Assembly: GCF_002607855.1 (NCBI RefSeq)
Contig: NZ_AWQQ01000144.1
Location: 1 to 8,870, forward strand
DNA: 8,870 nt
Source of the DNA: Desulforamulus profundi
GTDB lineage: Bacteria > Bacillota_B > Desulfotomaculia > Desulfotomaculales > Desulfotomaculaceae
Direction of reading: 5' to 3'
Shown piece by piece: positions 7,757-8,870 of the stretch; position 1 is the stretch's first letter; each line of letters opens with the position of its first letter. The position numbers were made by a program, and so were the translations under genes. The notes beneath the pieces were generated by a model. That model was not told where the DNA came from and made no database searches. It worked only from the letters and a program-made list of their open reading frames with translations.

Positions 7757-8870
7757 CTAAACCCCCTGGTCAAATCCTTCTCCGGGGGGTTGTTTATAAT
7801 CCTTCATTTTAATGATGGTATCAATGCGCAATATGGCTTCGGCGATTTCCCCGGCTGCTTTCAGAGCATGAATTTTTACCAGCGCCGGGTCCAGTACACC
7901 CAGGTCGAGCATATCAATGATTTCACCGGTGTCGCAGTCCACCGCCAGGGAAATCTTATTTTGTTCCGCCTGGGCGGCCAGCACATCCCCAATCTTTTCC
8001 AGAGGATTAAAGCCGGCGTTGGCGACTATTTGGGCCATGGGACGGCGCAAGGTCTCCGCCACACAACCGACACCATAGGCGGCCATGCCCCGGATGTTCT
8101 CACGGACCTTTTCCACTTCCCGGGCTACGGCCAGTTCCAGTGCCCCTCCGCCGGGAACCACACCGCCTTTAATGGCTGCCTGCACCGAACTGGCAGCATC
8201 CTTGGCAATGCGCTCGCGTTCCCCCACCACTTCCTCAGTGGCAGCGCCCACCAGTACAGTGGCCATGGGTTTCCCCTGACCTTCTAAAATCCAGACCTGC
8301 TCCAGCCTTTCGTCCTCCAGGACTTTTCTGGCATGGCCCAGGTATTTTGCCAGCTCAGGCAGTTCTTTCTTTAAGCCGGTGCGCTTAATCACACGGGACC
8401 CGGTGTGTTCCGCCGCCCGGCGCAACTCTTTATTTAAAACCCGCTGCACCACCATCACCCCGGCGTCGGTCAGCAAATCTTCGGCTGTATCGTCCACACC
8501 GCGGTCAACCAGCACCAAGCCGACTTCCAGGTCGATGATTTTCTGAATATTGGCCTTGAATTCCCCCTGCAGTTCCAAATAGCGGGCAAAACCGGTTTCG
8601 GTACCCAGGGCCTCATCTTCAATTTCTTCAGGTTCCAGCGCGTCATCAATCACCAGGACCTTTACATTCTCCAATTGACGGGGCATTTGTTTGTTCATGG
8701 TTTCCTTGTTGAGGATAACGCCCATAAACACTTGGTTGGTAGCCCCTTCTTCGGATGTAACGGTGTCGGACAACTTGAAGTTGGGATCGAGAAGTTTTTC
8801 CTTGCCGATCAACCGGGCTGCTTCCACCACCAGGTCGGCGATATCCTGGTGTTCCCGGCCGGCCACCAGG
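7757..8870 (-). CDS. Archaeal-like (group II-type, group III clade) chaperonin, 5' end outside window
   Basis: An ATP-dependent double-ring chaperonin subunit of the thermosome/CCT fold, not GroEL. Only the C-terminal 371 or so residues are present; about 150 N-terminal residues, including the first ATP-binding motifs, lie beyond the edge. Counting from the GTG at 8864-8866, the apical domain covers about 45-200. It includes a helical-protrusion segment (about 78-112, the built-in lid of group II chaperonins) and LVDRGVDDTAEDLLTDAGV, which parallels thermosome sequence. The equatorial return has ERIAKDAAS with the likely catalytic Asp223, VPGGGALE (237-244) and DTGEIIDMLDLGVLDPALVK (312-331), close to thermosome GEIEDM...GVIEP. 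LRIDTIIK is near the end. The tail is KQPPGEGFDQGV, not the Gly-Met tail of GroEL. It immediately precedes grpE. Described group III chaperonins of Firmicutes, such as that of Carboxydothermus hydrogenoformans, occur in the hsp70 operon, which matches this context. Confidence 0.92.
   Translation of the reverse strand, partial: LVAGREHQDIADLVVEAARLIGKEKLLDPNFKLSDTVTSEEGATNQVFMGVILNKETMNKQMPRQLENVKVLVIDDALEPEEIEDEALGTETGFARYLELQGEFKANIQKIIDLEVGLVLVDRGVDDTAEDLLTDAGVMVVQRVLNKELRRAAEHTGSRVIKRTGLKKELPELAKYLGHARKVLEDERLEQVWILEGQGKPMATVLVGAATEEVVGERERIAKDAASSVQAAIKGGVVPGGGALELAVAREVEKVRENIRGMAAYGVGCVAETLRRPMAQIVANAGFNPLEKIGDVLAAQAEQNKISLAVDCDTGEIIDMLDLGVLDPALVKIHALKAAGEIAEAILRIDTIIKMKDYKQPPGEGFDQGV

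Noticed and set aside
7744..7773. Longer grpE starting at TTG 7771-7773
   Set aside because: It would extend into the chaperonin gene with no ribosome binding site; AGGAGAGGTG fits the GTG at 7741-7743.

Overview
This window most likely comes from a moderately GC-balanced Gram-positive anaerobe of the Desulfotomaculum/Pelotomaculum/Carboxydothermus kind (Firmicutes, Peptococcaceae-like). Four observations support this. The gene order is grpE-dnaK-dnaJ-prmA-rsmE-mtaB-HIT. DnaK lacks the roughly 23-residue insertion found in the nucleotide-binding domain of Gram-negative DnaKs. Shine-Dalgarno sequences are strong AGGAGG types and several starts are TTG or GTG. A thermosome-like (group III) chaperonin is encoded in the hsp70 operon, a trait described for this bacterial lineage. 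The assignment is inference from gene content, not from a database search.

All recognisable genes lie on the minus strand, so transcription runs from high to low coordinates. From 8870 down: the 3' two thirds of an archaeal-like chaperonin gene (7757-8870, cut by the window edge); grpE (7138-7743); a 327-bp non-coding gap holding a 183-bp element with 17-bp inverted ends and a good sigma-A-type promoter facing dnaK; dnaK (4974-6810); an 85-bp spacer with a perfect 13-bp hairpin; dnaJ (3746-4888); a 197-bp spacer filled with a long imperfect dyad; prmA (2623-3548); rsmE (1880-2620); mtaB (559-1868); a 92-bp spacer with a weak promoter candidate; a HIT-family hydrolase gene (122-463); and a near-consensus promoter plus Shine-Dalgarno sequence for a further gene just beyond position 1.

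Functionally, the upstream half is a protein-folding cassette: a double-ring chaperonin plus the DnaK/DnaJ/GrpE cycle. The downstream half modifies the translation machinery: L11 methylation by PrmA, 16S rRNA m3U1498 by RsmE, and the methylthio group of ms2t6A37 in tRNA by MtaB. prmA, rsmE and mtaB are packed with 2-bp to negative spacing and look translationally coupled.

Three genes (mtaB, prmA, dnaK) are broken by single-base deletions, four in all, each a missing G or C in a short G/C run. The conserved protein continues in the next frame every time, so sequencing or assembly error is much more likely than decay. I saw no CRISPR array, tRNA, rRNA, transposase or defence gene. The most notable items are the archaeal-like chaperonin and the two structured intergenic repeats that interrupt the hsp70 operon.
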